A DNA stretch of 45,325 bases from Nitrososphaerales archaeon (GCA_030041295.1 JASHOD010000006.1:1-45325); one strand, 5' to 3'; shown: positions 15,792 through 24,167, counted from the stretch's first letter. Notes: generated by a model from the sequence alone, not told the origin. Made by a program: numbers and translations.

Positions 15792-16714
15792 CTCCCTTCA
15801 TCCACTTCGCTACTACTAGTTTCTTTGTCAAGCAGTTTCTGAATTTGTTCACCTACCGGCGTTAGTCCGGAGGAGAAGATTATCTGAACGCCATAAGCCT
15901 TGCTTACTGCTTCCTCCTCCCTCGAGGGAGGACTCAACGCGATCAAAAGAGTAAGAGTAGGGTCGATATCATATTTCTTTGCGAACAATCCTATGATATC
16001 CTCTTCCTTTGGCTGGAAAGTGAAATTCGCGACTATGAGCTGTTCTCCCTTTCTTGCAATGATGTCGAATGTGTGAGTAGCTCCCGATTTTCCAACTAGA
16101 TCAGCCTTGATTCCGACGTCGTAACCTTGTTTCTTAAGAACGGAAGCTATGGAACCAAGAGGTATTCTTCCTCCCGCAAGGTTACGCTTTGTATCCTCTG
16201 AAAGATAGAAATCGAAAATTGGCTCGTATTTCGCTTCGCGGTAGGTAAAGACATCGTCGCAGGAGTTGCATTTGTGACTGATTCTGGGGGCCTCGAACCT
16301 AGATCCGCAGGAGTTGCACTCGAAGCTAGATCCTATCTTCCTGTAGTCAACTTCGGTTACAATCCCTTTACACTTTGGGCAGATTAGCTGCTCTCCCTTG
16401 TGAAACTTCTCGATTGATCCGATATAACCGCACCGGATGTGTTCGATGATCGACGCCTTCGCAATATCAAATGAACTGCACCTGGGACAGTTGTACTTCG
16501 AATTCACAGAGGCGCTGGCGCATGTCGGACAGATGATCACCTTGTCAAGGAGTTTCGCATTGAGTACGCTATTTTCTACGAGACGTTGTAACAGTTCACC
16601 AATTTCAGTCTCTGTCTTGTTAGGGTACAGTCCTGCTAGGTCCGGATAAGTGACCCCCTTCGCATCAATCTTTGGAGTGATGGAGTAGGAGCCTCGATCT
16701 ACCATGTGTCTCAT
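15788..16714 (-). CDS. TackOD1-type zinc-ribbon protein with nuclease-fold-like C-terminus
   Basis: A 308-residue protein. Residues 1-58 look like a helical N-terminal part. Residues 60-152 hold a string of zinc-ribbon knuckles: C62/C65, C76/C79, C95, C112/C115, C133/C136, C149/C152. This pattern resembles the predicted thaumarchaeal output domain TackOD1. Residues 185-300 contain a strand pattern (KADLVGKSGATHTFDIIARK, then GEQLIVANFTF) that resembles the PD-(D/E)XK nuclease core, but the usual E-x-K is replaced by A-N-F, so catalysis is unlikely. It has no membrane segment. It lies downstream of the pilus assembly genes in the same direction, suggesting a role in their regulation; that is inference. 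The start is ATG 16714, with ATG 16705 as an alternative. Confidence 0.72.
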   Translation of the reverse strand: MRHMVDRGSYSITPKIDAKGVTYPDLAGLYPNKTETEIGELLQRLVENSVLNAKLLDKVIICPTCASASVNSKYNCPRCSSFDIAKASIIEHIRCGYIGSIEKFHKGEQLICPKCKGIVTEVDYRKIGSSFECNSCGSRFEAPRISHKCNSCDDVFTYREAKYEPIFDFYLSEDTKRNLAGGRIPLGSIASVLKKQGYDVGIKADLVGKSGATHTFDIIARKGEQLIVANFTFQPKEEDIIGLFAKKYDIDPTLTLLIALSPPSREEEAVSKAYGVQIIFSSGLTPVGEQIQKLLDKETSSSEVDEGR

Positions 16715-16857
16715 AAGAATCTGGACGTCTGGCTCTAGTAGTACCGACTCTTTGTCGGTAGAATTCTTGCGCGGTCCGACATCGTCCAGACGATTTGACA
16801 GCTACAGTCTCCTCTAGATGCTCAATCTAGGCTGAATGTACTACATTAACGTGCTTG

Positions 16858-17826
16858 TTAAGGAAGTAACTTGTAACCGAGGATCACTCCGAGAATGGAA
16901 AATGCGACAATTGTGACTCCGATTAGGATAAGGGAATGTCTCAGTCCAGCGGTGGCGGAGCGATCAACGATTTTGCCGGCGACCATTCCCGCAAAGACAC
17001 ACTGCAATAATCCTGAGATATAGAAGATCGAAATGAAGTAGGACACCCCTCCTGTGGGAATGTTAAGAAAGTGTGTACCAGTCACTCCAGAAGCCGGCAC
17101 TGTTTTGACAAACGGCACGATGAAATTATTTACTATGATTAGGGCGATAATAAGGTAAATGCCAATAGAAATGTAAACTAGCTGCGTGTACGGTTTCAGT
17201 TCGGACTGTCTCTGTTGGTTGTATTGTTCAAGGTCATTGAACAGATTTACGCTCGAGCTCAAGACCTCATGCGTTTTTCCGCCTGCAACATAGGCTTCGG
17301 AAATAATCTGCCCAACCTGCGGCGCAAATGGATGTCTCATCTTTTGAGCGGCCCCCATTACCGATTGTCCAAAGTCGTAGCCCATACTGAATTTCGTCAT
17401 GGCAATTCCCATTTGGTAACTTACGGGACCGTAATCCTGTTTTGCCGCTTCCAGAAGGGCCTTCGGAAGAATCAAGCCGGAATCTGTGCCTTGGAGAATG
17501 TCTCTCAGAAATCTTGGAAGATTGGTTTCGACAGACTTGAGAAATCTACAGTTTACAAATGCAACAAAAGCGAGTGGAGCGAGAGCGCAAGCCGTTCCGA
17601 TAGCGATCAGGTTGTCAATGAGCAATGAGTTACCAGGTTTGCAGACTTGACTACAATCGATTGGGACTATCGGAGAGTTCAGGATTCCACCTTTGGGATA
17701 TATCTCAAGGGAGACATTGTATCGTCCGATTACCAAAGAAACGACGACAAATAGAATGAAGATGATTGCGCTGGCGACATAAGCTGTGTAGCGCCATCCT
17801 TGTTCGATGTAAAGCAGGTTCCCCAA
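16858..17826 (-). CDS. FlaJ/TadC-type pilus assembly membrane protein
   Basis: Polytopic inner-membrane platform protein of a type II secretion/type IV pilus machine (GspF superfamily, archaeal FlaJ/TadC branch). It has 322 residues with membrane segments near 14-34, 68-93, 214-238, 260-285 and 297-319. The cytoplasmic GspF domain lies between about 95 and 210 (LPRFLRDILQGTDSGLILPK, GGKTHEVLSSSVNLFNDLEQY). The start is TTG at 17826, 20 bases after the stop of the next FlaJ-like gene. With that gene and the ATPase it forms an ATPase plus two-platform-protein set, as in Tad-like systems. It would bind the ATPase on the cytoplasmic side. Confidence 0.85.
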   Translation of the reverse strand: MGNLLYIEQGWRYTAYVASAIIFILFVVVSLVIGRYNVSLEIYPKGGILNSPIVPIDCSQVCKPGNSLLIDNLIAIGTACALAPLAFVAFVNCRFLKSVETNLPRFLRDILQGTDSGLILPKALLEAAKQDYGPVSYQMGIAMTKFSMGYDFGQSVMGAAQKMRHPFAPQVGQIISEAYVAGGKTHEVLSSSVNLFNDLEQYNQQRQSELKPYTQLVYISIGIYLIIALIIVNNFIVPFVKTVPASGVTGTHFLNIPTGGVSYFISIFYISGLLQCVFAGMVAGKIVDRSATAGLRHSLILIGVTIVAFSILGVILGYKLLP

Positions 17827-17846
17827 TTAGCTGACTCCTCACCCTT

Positions 17847-19019
17847 TTACAATCTATTTACCATTGAGTCAAGAATAATAATGAAGACAACCGAGATCGC
17901 TGGTATTCCGAGGAAGACGAGCAAGTTGATCAGGCCTGTCGGAGCCGGAAGATGGCTAGATGCCATCGGCAGAATGGTGAAAATCGTAAGCATCACGATG
18001 AATATTATCGGCCCCACTACTACCAGCGTGATGTAAAGCTCGGCCATTACAGCAAGGTCGTTTACGCCTTTTCTCAAATTCTCCTTCTTCTCCGAAAATA
18101 ACCGGCTGGATTCGAATGCGACGAGGTCATGCATTGATCCCGAAGTTCTGTACGCGATTGCAATGCTCTCTAGCATCTTTGAGAATTGAAGCGAAGGAGA
18201 ATGCGAGGCCACTTCTCTGAGGGCCGACTCGGTATCAAGGCCGAAGACCTTTACGTTGCGCAGAAATCTTCTCGCCAGCTCTGCAAGAACCGGGTTCGAT
18301 TCCGTTGTGGCGAGTCTTTCAAAGAGCCTTTCGACGCCGATACCTGCTGCAGAAAGCGCGCCGAGAATGCCAAAAGAGTATGCCAGCTGCCTTTCTAGTT
18401 TGGACTTGAAGACCCTCCGTCTTTCAAGCGGGTAAAGCAACCATACAAGAAGTGAAATCGCAAATACAACGAAAGAGAGTACAAAGCTCGCGATGACTGA
18501 TAATAGTACAGGACTTGCAAGAATGCGGGTCTCGAGCAAAAAGGAGAGGACAAACGCGGGGATTGATGCAATAAAGCTCAGCAAGAATGAGGATGAGATG
18601 TATGACTCATAGATTAGCGGGAGACCTGCTTGCTCATACGCCTCTCTATAACCTGGAAGCGTGGGAAGAGAGCGCGAAATATGGAGATACGCGAACCGCT
18701 GGAGCTCGTTAAGTTTTGCTATCTTTGGCTGGCCCGTTTGTTCGGAATCTTTCTCCTTTGATGACGTAAAGAGTCTAGCAAAGCGTCCATTACTCTTTTC
18801 TTGCTTCTTCCTGTCCTTTGGTGTCCGCTTTGCCCTCTGCTTTGTAACATATTTGCCCTCATCGATATCGATATCGTCATCGTTAGGCGAATTCTTTTCG
18901 TTTGTTTTTTCCTCGTCGCTTTCAGACTGATCTTTCGACCTCTTCTGCTTGCGAAATACCGAAGAGAAGCGCGACTTACGATTCTTCTTAGCTTTCCCAG
19001 TTATCTCCGAGTCTGGCAA
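17847..19019 (-). CDS. FlaJ/TadB-type pilus assembly membrane protein with long charged N-terminus
   Basis: Second platform protein of the pilus block, 390 residues. Residues 1-100 are a highly charged, low-complexity tail (Lys/Arg/Glu/Asp/Ser, with DDDIDIDEG near 47-55) that is probably disordered. Membrane segments are near 143-162 and 170-195, followed by a GspF-type cytoplasmic domain (ERQLAYSFGILGALSAAGIG to FSEKKENLRKG, about 208-315) and two C-terminal segments (about 328-352 and 362-386). The start is TTG at 19019, inside the end of the ATPase gene (32-base overlap), implying coupled translation. Confidence 0.83.
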   Translation of the reverse strand: MPDSEITGKAKKNRKSRFSSVFRKQKRSKDQSESDEEKTNEKNSPNDDDIDIDEGKYVTKQRAKRTPKDRKKQEKSNGRFARLFTSSKEKDSEQTGQPKIAKLNELQRFAYLHISRSLPTLPGYREAYEQAGLPLIYESYISSSFLLSFIASIPAFVLSFLLETRILASPVLLSVIASFVLSFVVFAISLLVWLLYPLERRRVFKSKLERQLAYSFGILGALSAAGIGVERLFERLATTESNPVLAELARRFLRNVKVFGLDTESALREVASHSPSLQFSKMLESIAIAYRTSGSMHDLVAFESSRLFSEKKENLRKGVNDLAVMAELYITLVVVGPIIFIVMLTIFTILPMASSHLPAPTGLINLLVFLGIPAISVVFIIILDSMVNRL

Positions 19020-20520
19020 TGTCGTAAACCTCCGTCGGATTATAGTAGTATCTTCGGATAATATCCGTAACCGTCTTATAGGTGTTCAGCTTCTTATCAA
19101 GCAGCCATTTCAATATAGTTTCTTTCATTTCTAAATCGGAGTAAACATCGTCTTTCAGGATATGCTTTGACTCTGCAAGTTGATCTATTACGTTGCTATG
19201 CCACCCCGGCACCGTTGTATCAGTGAAAGAGTCCTTTTCTTCGCCTTGCCACTCGTAGACCATGTTTAACTGCGCGTTGTTAGCTCGTTCGTCGAAGTTT
19301 ATGATCTCGGTGACATTCGTTGACCTTCTTACGATTCTGTCCTTTACTTTCACTCTGCTCATCAGTACAAGAGTGCTTATGAGCGGAAGCAATGTACCCG
19401 GAATATCCATAGGCTTTGTGAGGAGTCGTTTCACGGCGGTCTGTACAGTGTCTGAGTGAATCGTAGAAATACCTCCGTGACCCGTAGAAATAGCTTGGAG
19501 TAGCGTATAGGCTTCCTCACCTCTAATCTCGCCTACAATAATGAAATCCGGCCGCTGTCTCAGAGCCGACTTGACCAGATCAAAAAGTCCGACCTGTTCT
19601 ACGCCAGCCTGGCTCGAGGTTCTAGTTATCATGGGTATCCAATTTTCGTGTGGTAATTTGATTTCTCGCAATTCCTCGATGGTTATTATCTTCATCTCTG
19701 GTTTGATCAACATTGCAAGCGCTCCAAGAAGCGTGGTCTTGCCTGAAGCGGTTGCACCCACTATCAAAAGCGATTTTAAGTTCTCAATGCAGATCCAAAG
19801 ATATGCGGCAATTTGGGGCGAAATTGTGCCCCAGAGCATGAGATCTACGATAGTGGTGGGTTCTTCTCTGAATTTCCTGATAGTAAATGTAGAACCGCGC
19901 TTCGACACTTCGTCTAACGTAAGATGGGTTCTGAACCCTTCTGGAAGGTTCCCTTCTAAAATCGGATTCGCAACTGTAACCTGGCCGCCGGATTTGTAAG
20001 CTAGCCTGACAATGAAAGAGGCGAGCTCTTCTTTTGTATAGAACTGGACATTGCTCGGGATACTCTCGTAGTCTCTATGCCAGACATAGACAGGTATACC
20101 CAATCCATCGCAAGAAATGTCTTCGATCTTGCTGTCCTTCATCATCACGTCGATTTTCGAGTAGCCGAGAAAATCTCGTTTGAGATAGTAAACGATCTTG
20201 TCCTGAGCTTCTTGTTCCACATCGAGTTTGTAGTCTTTGATCAGTCGCGCCGTGTTTATGTCGAGATATTTTTCGATTTGATCTTGCCCGTAGAGGATTG
20301 CAAGCGGTGCCTTGACCTCTTCGAGCAACAAATGCTTCAACTTTTCAATGATCTTTTTCTCAGGATCAATCAGTGATGGTTCGAGTACCTCGTACGTTGT
20401 CACGTTAGCTATGGATCGTATAGCAACGTTGCCGAACGGAGGATTTACCGCATAAAAGTCTCTCAGAATAGACTCGGGATTTTCCTGTTCGGACTGTAGA
20501 CTAGCTTTTCTTTCTGACAA
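18988..20520 (-). CDS. Type IV pilus/archaellum-type secretion ATPase (TadA/FlaI family)
   Basis: Cytoplasmic hexameric motor that powers pilin assembly. It has 510 residues. The N-terminal domain is about 1-225, with IEDISCDGLGIPVYVWHRDY typical of the family. The Walker A loop is GATASGKTT (255-263), the Asp box region is IITIEELREIKLPHENW, and Walker B is FIIVGEIRG (326-334). The His box is GHGGISTIHSD (347-357). The start is TTG at 20520, with a TATA-like TATTAAAAAG at about 20563-20572. It is the first gene of the ATPase, TadB-like, TadC-like run. Whether the assembled structure is an adhesive pilus, an uptake pilus or an archaellum cannot be settled; no archaellin accessory genes are present. 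Confidence 0.9.
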   Translation of the reverse strand: MSERKASLQSEQENPESILRDFYAVNPPFGNVAIRSIANVTTYEVLEPSLIDPEKKIIEKLKHLLLEEVKAPLAILYGQDQIEKYLDINTARLIKDYKLDVEQEAQDKIVYYLKRDFLGYSKIDVMMKDSKIEDISCDGLGIPVYVWHRDYESIPSNVQFYTKEELASFIVRLAYKSGGQVTVANPILEGNLPEGFRTHLTLDEVSKRGSTFTIRKFREEPTTIVDLMLWGTISPQIAAYLWICIENLKSLLIVGATASGKTTLLGALAMLIKPEMKIITIEELREIKLPHENWIPMITRTSSQAGVEQVGLFDLVKSALRQRPDFIIVGEIRGEEAYTLLQAISTGHGGISTIHSDTVQTAVKRLLTKPMDIPGTLLPLISTLVLMSRVKVKDRIVRRSTNVTEIINFDERANNAQLNMVYEWQGEEKDSFTDTTVPGWHSNVIDQLAESKHILKDDVYSDLEMKETILKWLLDKKLNTYKTVTDIIRRYYYNPTEVYDIARLGDNWES

Positions 20521-20697
20521 GATTTGCTATTTCCCAATTTTTTCCTTTGGGGTCTCCCTTCTTTTTAATACGAGAACGTTAAACCTCAAGCCGATGAGTT
20601 CCTCGAGAAGACCGCCTTCTGTTGCTGTCACATCTTGAGGGGAACATGTGCCGAAAATATTAACTTGCTTGTAGATCAAATGAGGGGTTTCTAATAC

Positions 20698-20982
20698 TCA
20701 CTGCACGGGACGAGAGACGCGGTCGTTTTGTTTCATTACGTGCTCCAAATCCTTAGCTGAAATCTTCCCCCTTCCTACCAGCATTTCATCGAGGTCCCTT
20801 CTAGCGCTTGATATTCTTTGTATAGTATCTGAAGATAGTCGATTGACAACTTGGATTGTCTCTGAGAGAGAAAACTTTCTATTGTATGCCTGCTCAAGAA
20901 TTTTTTTTGTACTTAGGAGGGCGTTGTATACTTCTAGGTCTACGCGTATAGTTGTATAGTGCGATTGTAGATTTGTTGACAT
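20698..20982 (-). CDS. Small ribbon-helix-helix-like protein
   Basis: A 94-residue protein from ATG 20982 (an ATG at 20997 would add five residues). The pattern TTIRVDLEVYNALLSTKKIL followed by SLSETIQVVNRLS resembles the strand plus two helices of ribbon-helix-helix DNA-binding proteins, such as the archaeal antitoxin type. The C-terminal half is a charged helix. It is divergent from the 76-residue gene at 21036, and both appear to use one TATA box at 21015-21022, so this protein could control both; that is inference. No toxin-like nuclease (for example a PIN domain) is adjacent, so it is not a recognisable toxin-antitoxin pair. Confidence 0.6.
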   Translation of the reverse strand: MSTNLQSHYTTIRVDLEVYNALLSTKKILEQAYNRKFSLSETIQVVNRLSSDTIQRISSARRDLDEMLVGRGKISAKDLEHVMKQNDRVSRPVQ

Positions 20983-21014
20983 GTCAGATATGCACATACA
21001 GTTATAGAGTTAAG

Positions 21015-21022
21015 TTATATAC
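21015..21022. promoter_or_regulatory. Bidirectional TATA box
   Basis: TTATATAC on the plus strand reads GTATATAA on the minus strand. It lies about 21 bases before the plus-strand ATG at 21036 and about 35 bases before the minus-strand ATG at 20982, so one symmetric element can serve both genes. Confidence 0.55.
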
Positions 21023-21035
21023 TTTTTGTATACAG

Positions 21036-21266
21036 ATGCACCCCAAAGTAAAATTGGATGATGGCGCAGTCGTAACCATAATTGACCTCCCTGCACGAAA
21101 TGGTAAGTTAGCCAAAGTTCTGGGAAGAGTTACTCGACGCTACATGATAGAACTCTTCGAGACTGGCGAACAAGTACTAGTCGAGCGATCTCAAATTCGA
21201 AAAAACGCTATGCATCATCTCAACAATTTAGGACCTACGATTCTAGACAATCGGAACCAAGCTTAG
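21036..21266 (+). CDS. Small beta-barrel-like hypothetical protein
   Basis: A 76-residue protein from ATG 21036; an upstream in-frame ATG at 20952 would read through the promoter and is rejected. The residues KVKLDDGAVVTIIDLPARNG, KLAKVLGRVTRRYMIELFE and TGEQVLVERSQIRKN give about five short strands like a KOW/SH3-type small barrel, the kind that often binds nucleic acid or protein. The family is not identified. The last 24 bases overlap the convergent KaiC-like gene. It is divergent from the ribbon-helix-helix-like gene with a shared TATA box. Confidence 0.6.
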   Translation: MHPKVKLDDGAVVTIIDLPARNGKLAKVLGRVTRRYMIELFETGEQVLVERSQIRKNAMHHLNNLGPTILDNRNQA

Positions 21267-22646
21267 CTTACCTGGAGTAAACTCGTCGGTAACTACCCCG
21301 TGAAGGACCGATTGTGGCTTTACTGAGAAAGCTATAGGCGTACTGTCGATCATTTCGATTCGAATATTCGAATCGCATAAAGGCCTCAATTCATTGAGAA
21401 GGACGGAATTTGGATTAGCAAGTTGCAATCTTATGTTTCCCAGACTCTTTGAAAGTGAAACTGATCTAGCAAGATATTTTGAAACATCAGCTGCCCCGTA
21501 TATTCCTTCCAAGGTATCTTCTGACAACATAACCAAAACCGGATAATCAGAAGATCGGCTAGTCTCCTCAATCTTGGCATTAATCATCCCAAAATCCTGA
21601 GAAGCATCGCCTACTAGGACGTCATCGGAGTTGCTGTTTGCTTTGTGTTTGTACCCGAGAAATTCAACGCTGTTCTCGAGTGTGTCTCGAGATAGGTTTG
21701 AAAGAATCTTCTCAAGCTGGTTTCTAGGTGAAACAGCGAACGGCAGATAGAGTACTTTATGTCCGTTGTTGATGAAGTTGGAAAGTATCGTTCGTAGAAA
21801 AAGCGAAGTGATCTCGAAAGGAACTTCATTTGATAGTTCGAGAAGATTGAAACTGCCCCTCAAGAAACCACCTGCGATAATTGAATCGAGAGTCTTGGAA
21901 CCACTTGAATAATTGCCGCGCGTGGAATTCGGCAGCGGCTCGCCAACGTCGATTGAGTTTTCGGGATTCTGGAATGAGAGCGGAGGAAGATATCTGAATT
22001 TGCCATTGTCGAGAGTAAAGATAAATCGAGATTGACGAATGCTCACACCACGTAGCTTCTTCAACTCTATTTCCCGAACAACTCGCCTTTCATGAAACTT
22101 TCTTCGTAAGACGATAACGCCATCCAAAAGATAATCGAGATCAGTTTGCTCTCGACGCTCGGTAACCACTACGAATCGCGCGTCGTAATCCTCGACAAGC
22201 TTGGAGATTTCTTCTACACCCATGGTGTGGGACTCGAAAAAGAGCCCCTCCCAGCTATCTAACACCACAAAGGGATTCCCTACTTGTTCTAGGTAGGCTC
22301 TGAGACCCGAGATGGCTCGAACGCCGTCCATGCGCCTAGAGTCTTGAAATCCAATCTGTTCCTCCGCCAACCTCGGAACTGTTCCGTACTTTCCTTGGAC
22401 CATTTCTACCCAAGGCTGGTGACTTTTTAGTGTCTTCGCCGAAAGGCGGGTAGACATGTAAACTGATTTGAAATTATTCTTAGAATGATAATCTAGTAAT
22501 TGAAGAACGAACGATGTCTTGCCAGTCCCAGGATCGCCCCTCACAAGGACCGACCTTCCGCCGCTAGCAAAAAAGTCGAGAAGGTAAGCAGAAGCTACCT
22601 CAAGTCTCGATTCTGTCTTCGTAATCTCGACTGCCTTGTTACTCAA
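21243..22646 (-). CDS. KaiC/RecA-like ATPase with a degenerate second domain
   Basis: A 467-residue protein with two RecA-type halves. The first half has an intact P-loop GDPGTGKTSF (about 38-47) and a Walker B-like strand NPFVVLDSWEG. It ends with a KaiC-like segment (ELKKLRGVSIRQSRFIF). The second half (about 240-467) starts like a KaiC domain (GSKTLDSIIAGGFLRGSFNL) but lacks a GKT loop (ELSNEVPFE instead), so it probably does not bind ATP. Such proteins in archaea are associated with signalling and with archaellum/pilus regulation (FlaH is a related one-domain ATPase). It lies between the secretion ATPase and the prepilin peptidase. The start is TTG at 22646 with a TATA-like GTTTTAGCT at 22672-22680. 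Confidence 0.75.
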   Translation of the reverse strand: MSNKAVEITKTESRLEVASAYLLDFFASGGRSVLVRGDPGTGKTSFVLQLLDYHSKNNFKSVYMSTRLSAKTLKSHQPWVEMVQGKYGTVPRLAEEQIGFQDSRRMDGVRAISGLRAYLEQVGNPFVVLDSWEGLFFESHTMGVEEISKLVEDYDARFVVVTERREQTDLDYLLDGVIVLRRKFHERRVVREIELKKLRGVSIRQSRFIFTLDNGKFRYLPPLSFQNPENSIDVGEPLPNSTRGNYSSGSKTLDSIIAGGFLRGSFNLLELSNEVPFEITSLFLRTILSNFINNGHKVLYLPFAVSPRNQLEKILSNLSRDTLENSVEFLGYKHKANSNSDDVLVGDASQDFGMINAKIEETSRSSDYPVLVMLSEDTLEGIYGAADVSKYLARSVSLSKSLGNIRLQLANPNSVLLNELRPLCDSNIRIEMIDSTPIAFSVKPQSVLHGVVTDEFTPGKLSLVPIV

Positions 22647-22727
22647 AGCGTTGCAACCTTCTTCTTCCTCATAGCTAAAACGAAGATCAACTTCTAATCG
22701 CTAACGTCATTGCGAACGAGCCCTAGG

Positions 22728-22735
22728 TATAAATA
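22728..22735 (+). promoter_or_regulatory. TATA box for prepilin peptidase gene
   Basis: TATAAATA, a strong match. It predicts transcription from about 22758 and therefore a leader of about 55 bases before the ATG at 22814, longer than at most genes in this window. Confidence 0.5.
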
Positions 22736-22813
22736 CGTAATCTAAACTATCTTTCAAATCGCATCGCACTCGGTTTCCCAGAATTACAAAGATCCGTGAC
22801 GTTGTGACTCTCT

Positions 22814-23548
22814 ATGTCTTACAGCATAATCTACGTAAACATTGCAGTTGCTTCGGTAATGCTTCTTTTCACCTCCTATCTTGACCTGAAATATCGTGAG
22901 ATTCCCGACAAGGTTTGGATCATCTTTGGCGCCATAGGTATTGTACTTAGTATTGAGGAGATAACAGGCGGCATTTTGACCTGGCAAAGTCTCGTCATCT
23001 CGGTCGGACTAGCCGCAGTGATCGGGATGGGAATTTTCTTTCTCGGACTTTACGGAGGAGCGGATGGAAAAGCATTGATCGTCTTAGCTTTACTTGTTCC
23101 ATTATACCGACCACCACATTTCGGAATCTACTCGATCGCCCCCTTAATCGTTCTAACGAATGGCGTTTTGCTTTCAATGCTTCTTCCGATTTCGCTTCTC
23201 GTGTTGAACACTGTTCGCGTAATAAGGGGGCAAAGGATCTTCGAGGGATTCGACGAGCCAGCATCTAGAAAGATTCTCGCAGCTTTTCTTGGTTACAGAT
23301 CAGTTGGCAAACCGAAAGAATTTCAGTTCTCAATGGAAAAGAAATCGATCGCAGAAGGATCTCAAGTTTCTACTATGAAGAAAAAATTTGATTTTGCATT
23401 GATGCAAGATGACTTTGAGACTCAAGCAGGAACTTGGGTTACGCCTGGAATCCCCCTGTTAGTGTTTTTCACGGCAGGATTCTTCGCCCTGTTGTTTTAT
23501 GGAGACTTAGTTATAGCTATAATTTCCTTCTTCGCTCATATTCTATAG
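22814..23548 (+). CDS. Archaeal prepilin/preflagellin peptidase (A24 family)
   Basis: Membrane aspartyl protease that cuts class III signal peptides of pilins or archaellins. It has 244 residues and several membrane segments (about 5-23, 34-48, 58-78, 88-125 and 213-240). The catalytic aspartates are D24 in SYLDLKYREIPD and D84 in the GxGD-like loop GGADGKALIV. A cytoplasmic insertion of about 80 residues precedes the last segment. Homologues are called FlaK or PibD; which substrates this one cleaves cannot be told. Its presence supports a functional type IV pilus-like system in the 15.8-20.5 kb block. Confidence 0.88.
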   Translation: MSYSIIYVNIAVASVMLLFTSYLDLKYREIPDKVWIIFGAIGIVLSIEEITGGILTWQSLVISVGLAAVIGMGIFFLGLYGGADGKALIVLALLVPLYRPPHFGIYSIAPLIVLTNGVLLSMLLPISLLVLNTVRVIRGQRIFEGFDEPASRKILAAFLGYRSVGKPKEFQFSMEKKSIAEGSQVSTMKKKFDFALMQDDFETQAGTWVTPGIPLLVFFTAGFFALLFYGDLVIAIISFFAHIL

Positions 23549-23589
23549 TACCTTAAACTGGTACCGGAGAATTCTAGAGAGAGGAAATC

Positions 23590-23994
23590 CTAGGCGGAGC
23601 TTTCTAATTCTTCCTCAGATTCCATTTCTTCCTCGGAGGTCTTTTGTTTTGTAACCTCTCGAGAAGTGGAAAGCAGAACTCCGAAGAAGACGACAAATAA
23701 GATTCCGTTCAATATTATGATCAGAGCCGTGAACGAATCCGCCGTATTTAGACTCCCGAATGAAACGACTTCTTGGCCAGCGAGGAGAATAAGGACTGCG
23801 GTCGCCGTAGCGACGCGCCAAGGACCAGCGAAATAAAGGCCTTCTCTAAACGAGACTAGGAACGCTATAAAACAGAGGATCGAGAGAAAGACACTGTACA
23901 CTGTTGCTTCGCCTAAAGCTGCTGCTATAACGAAGTAACAGCCGCCAATTAAGAAAATTATGTTGGTGATCGAAAAAACGCTTCGGATTTGCAT
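23590..23994 (-). CDS. Small four-helix membrane protein, hypothetical
   Basis: A 134-residue protein from ATG 23994 with about four membrane helices (about 6-24, 30-48, 58-76 and 87-108) and an acidic C-terminal tail rich in Glu (SEEEMESEEELESSA). An in-frame TTG at 24084 would add 30 basic residues. The TATA-like CCTTTAAGAG at 24024-24033 sits at the right distance for the ATG and favours the short form. The family is not recognised. It is convergent with the prepilin peptidase gene. Confidence 0.65.
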   Translation of the reverse strand: MQIRSVFSITNIIFLIGGCYFVIAAALGEATVYSVFLSILCFIAFLVSFREGLYFAGPWRVATATAVLILLAGQEVVSFGSLNTADSFTALIIILNGILFVVFFGVLLSTSREVTKQKTSEEEMESEEELESSA

Positions 23995-24167
23995 CGTTTT
24001 CCAACGAAAAGCCCTGAAGCAATCTCTTAAAGGATTTCTCTGTCTGAAGCCTAACTTTGTAATCAATTTGCGATTGGCGGCCAAAGTGCTACTCTACGAC
24101 TTTAGCAATGTCTCATAACAAAGCACTTATTGTACCGCAGCTTGTTCTTTCCCTGTGAATACGTGGC

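Noticed and set aside
18855-18875. Repeated GATATC-like triplets as a possible repeat element
   Set aside because: They encode the acidic DIDIDE part of the TadB-like tail and are explained by low-complexity coding.
20698-21266. Divergent small pair as a toxin-antitoxin system
   Set aside because: One partner looks like a ribbon-helix-helix protein, but the other has no toxin signature, and toxin-antitoxin genes are normally co-directional.
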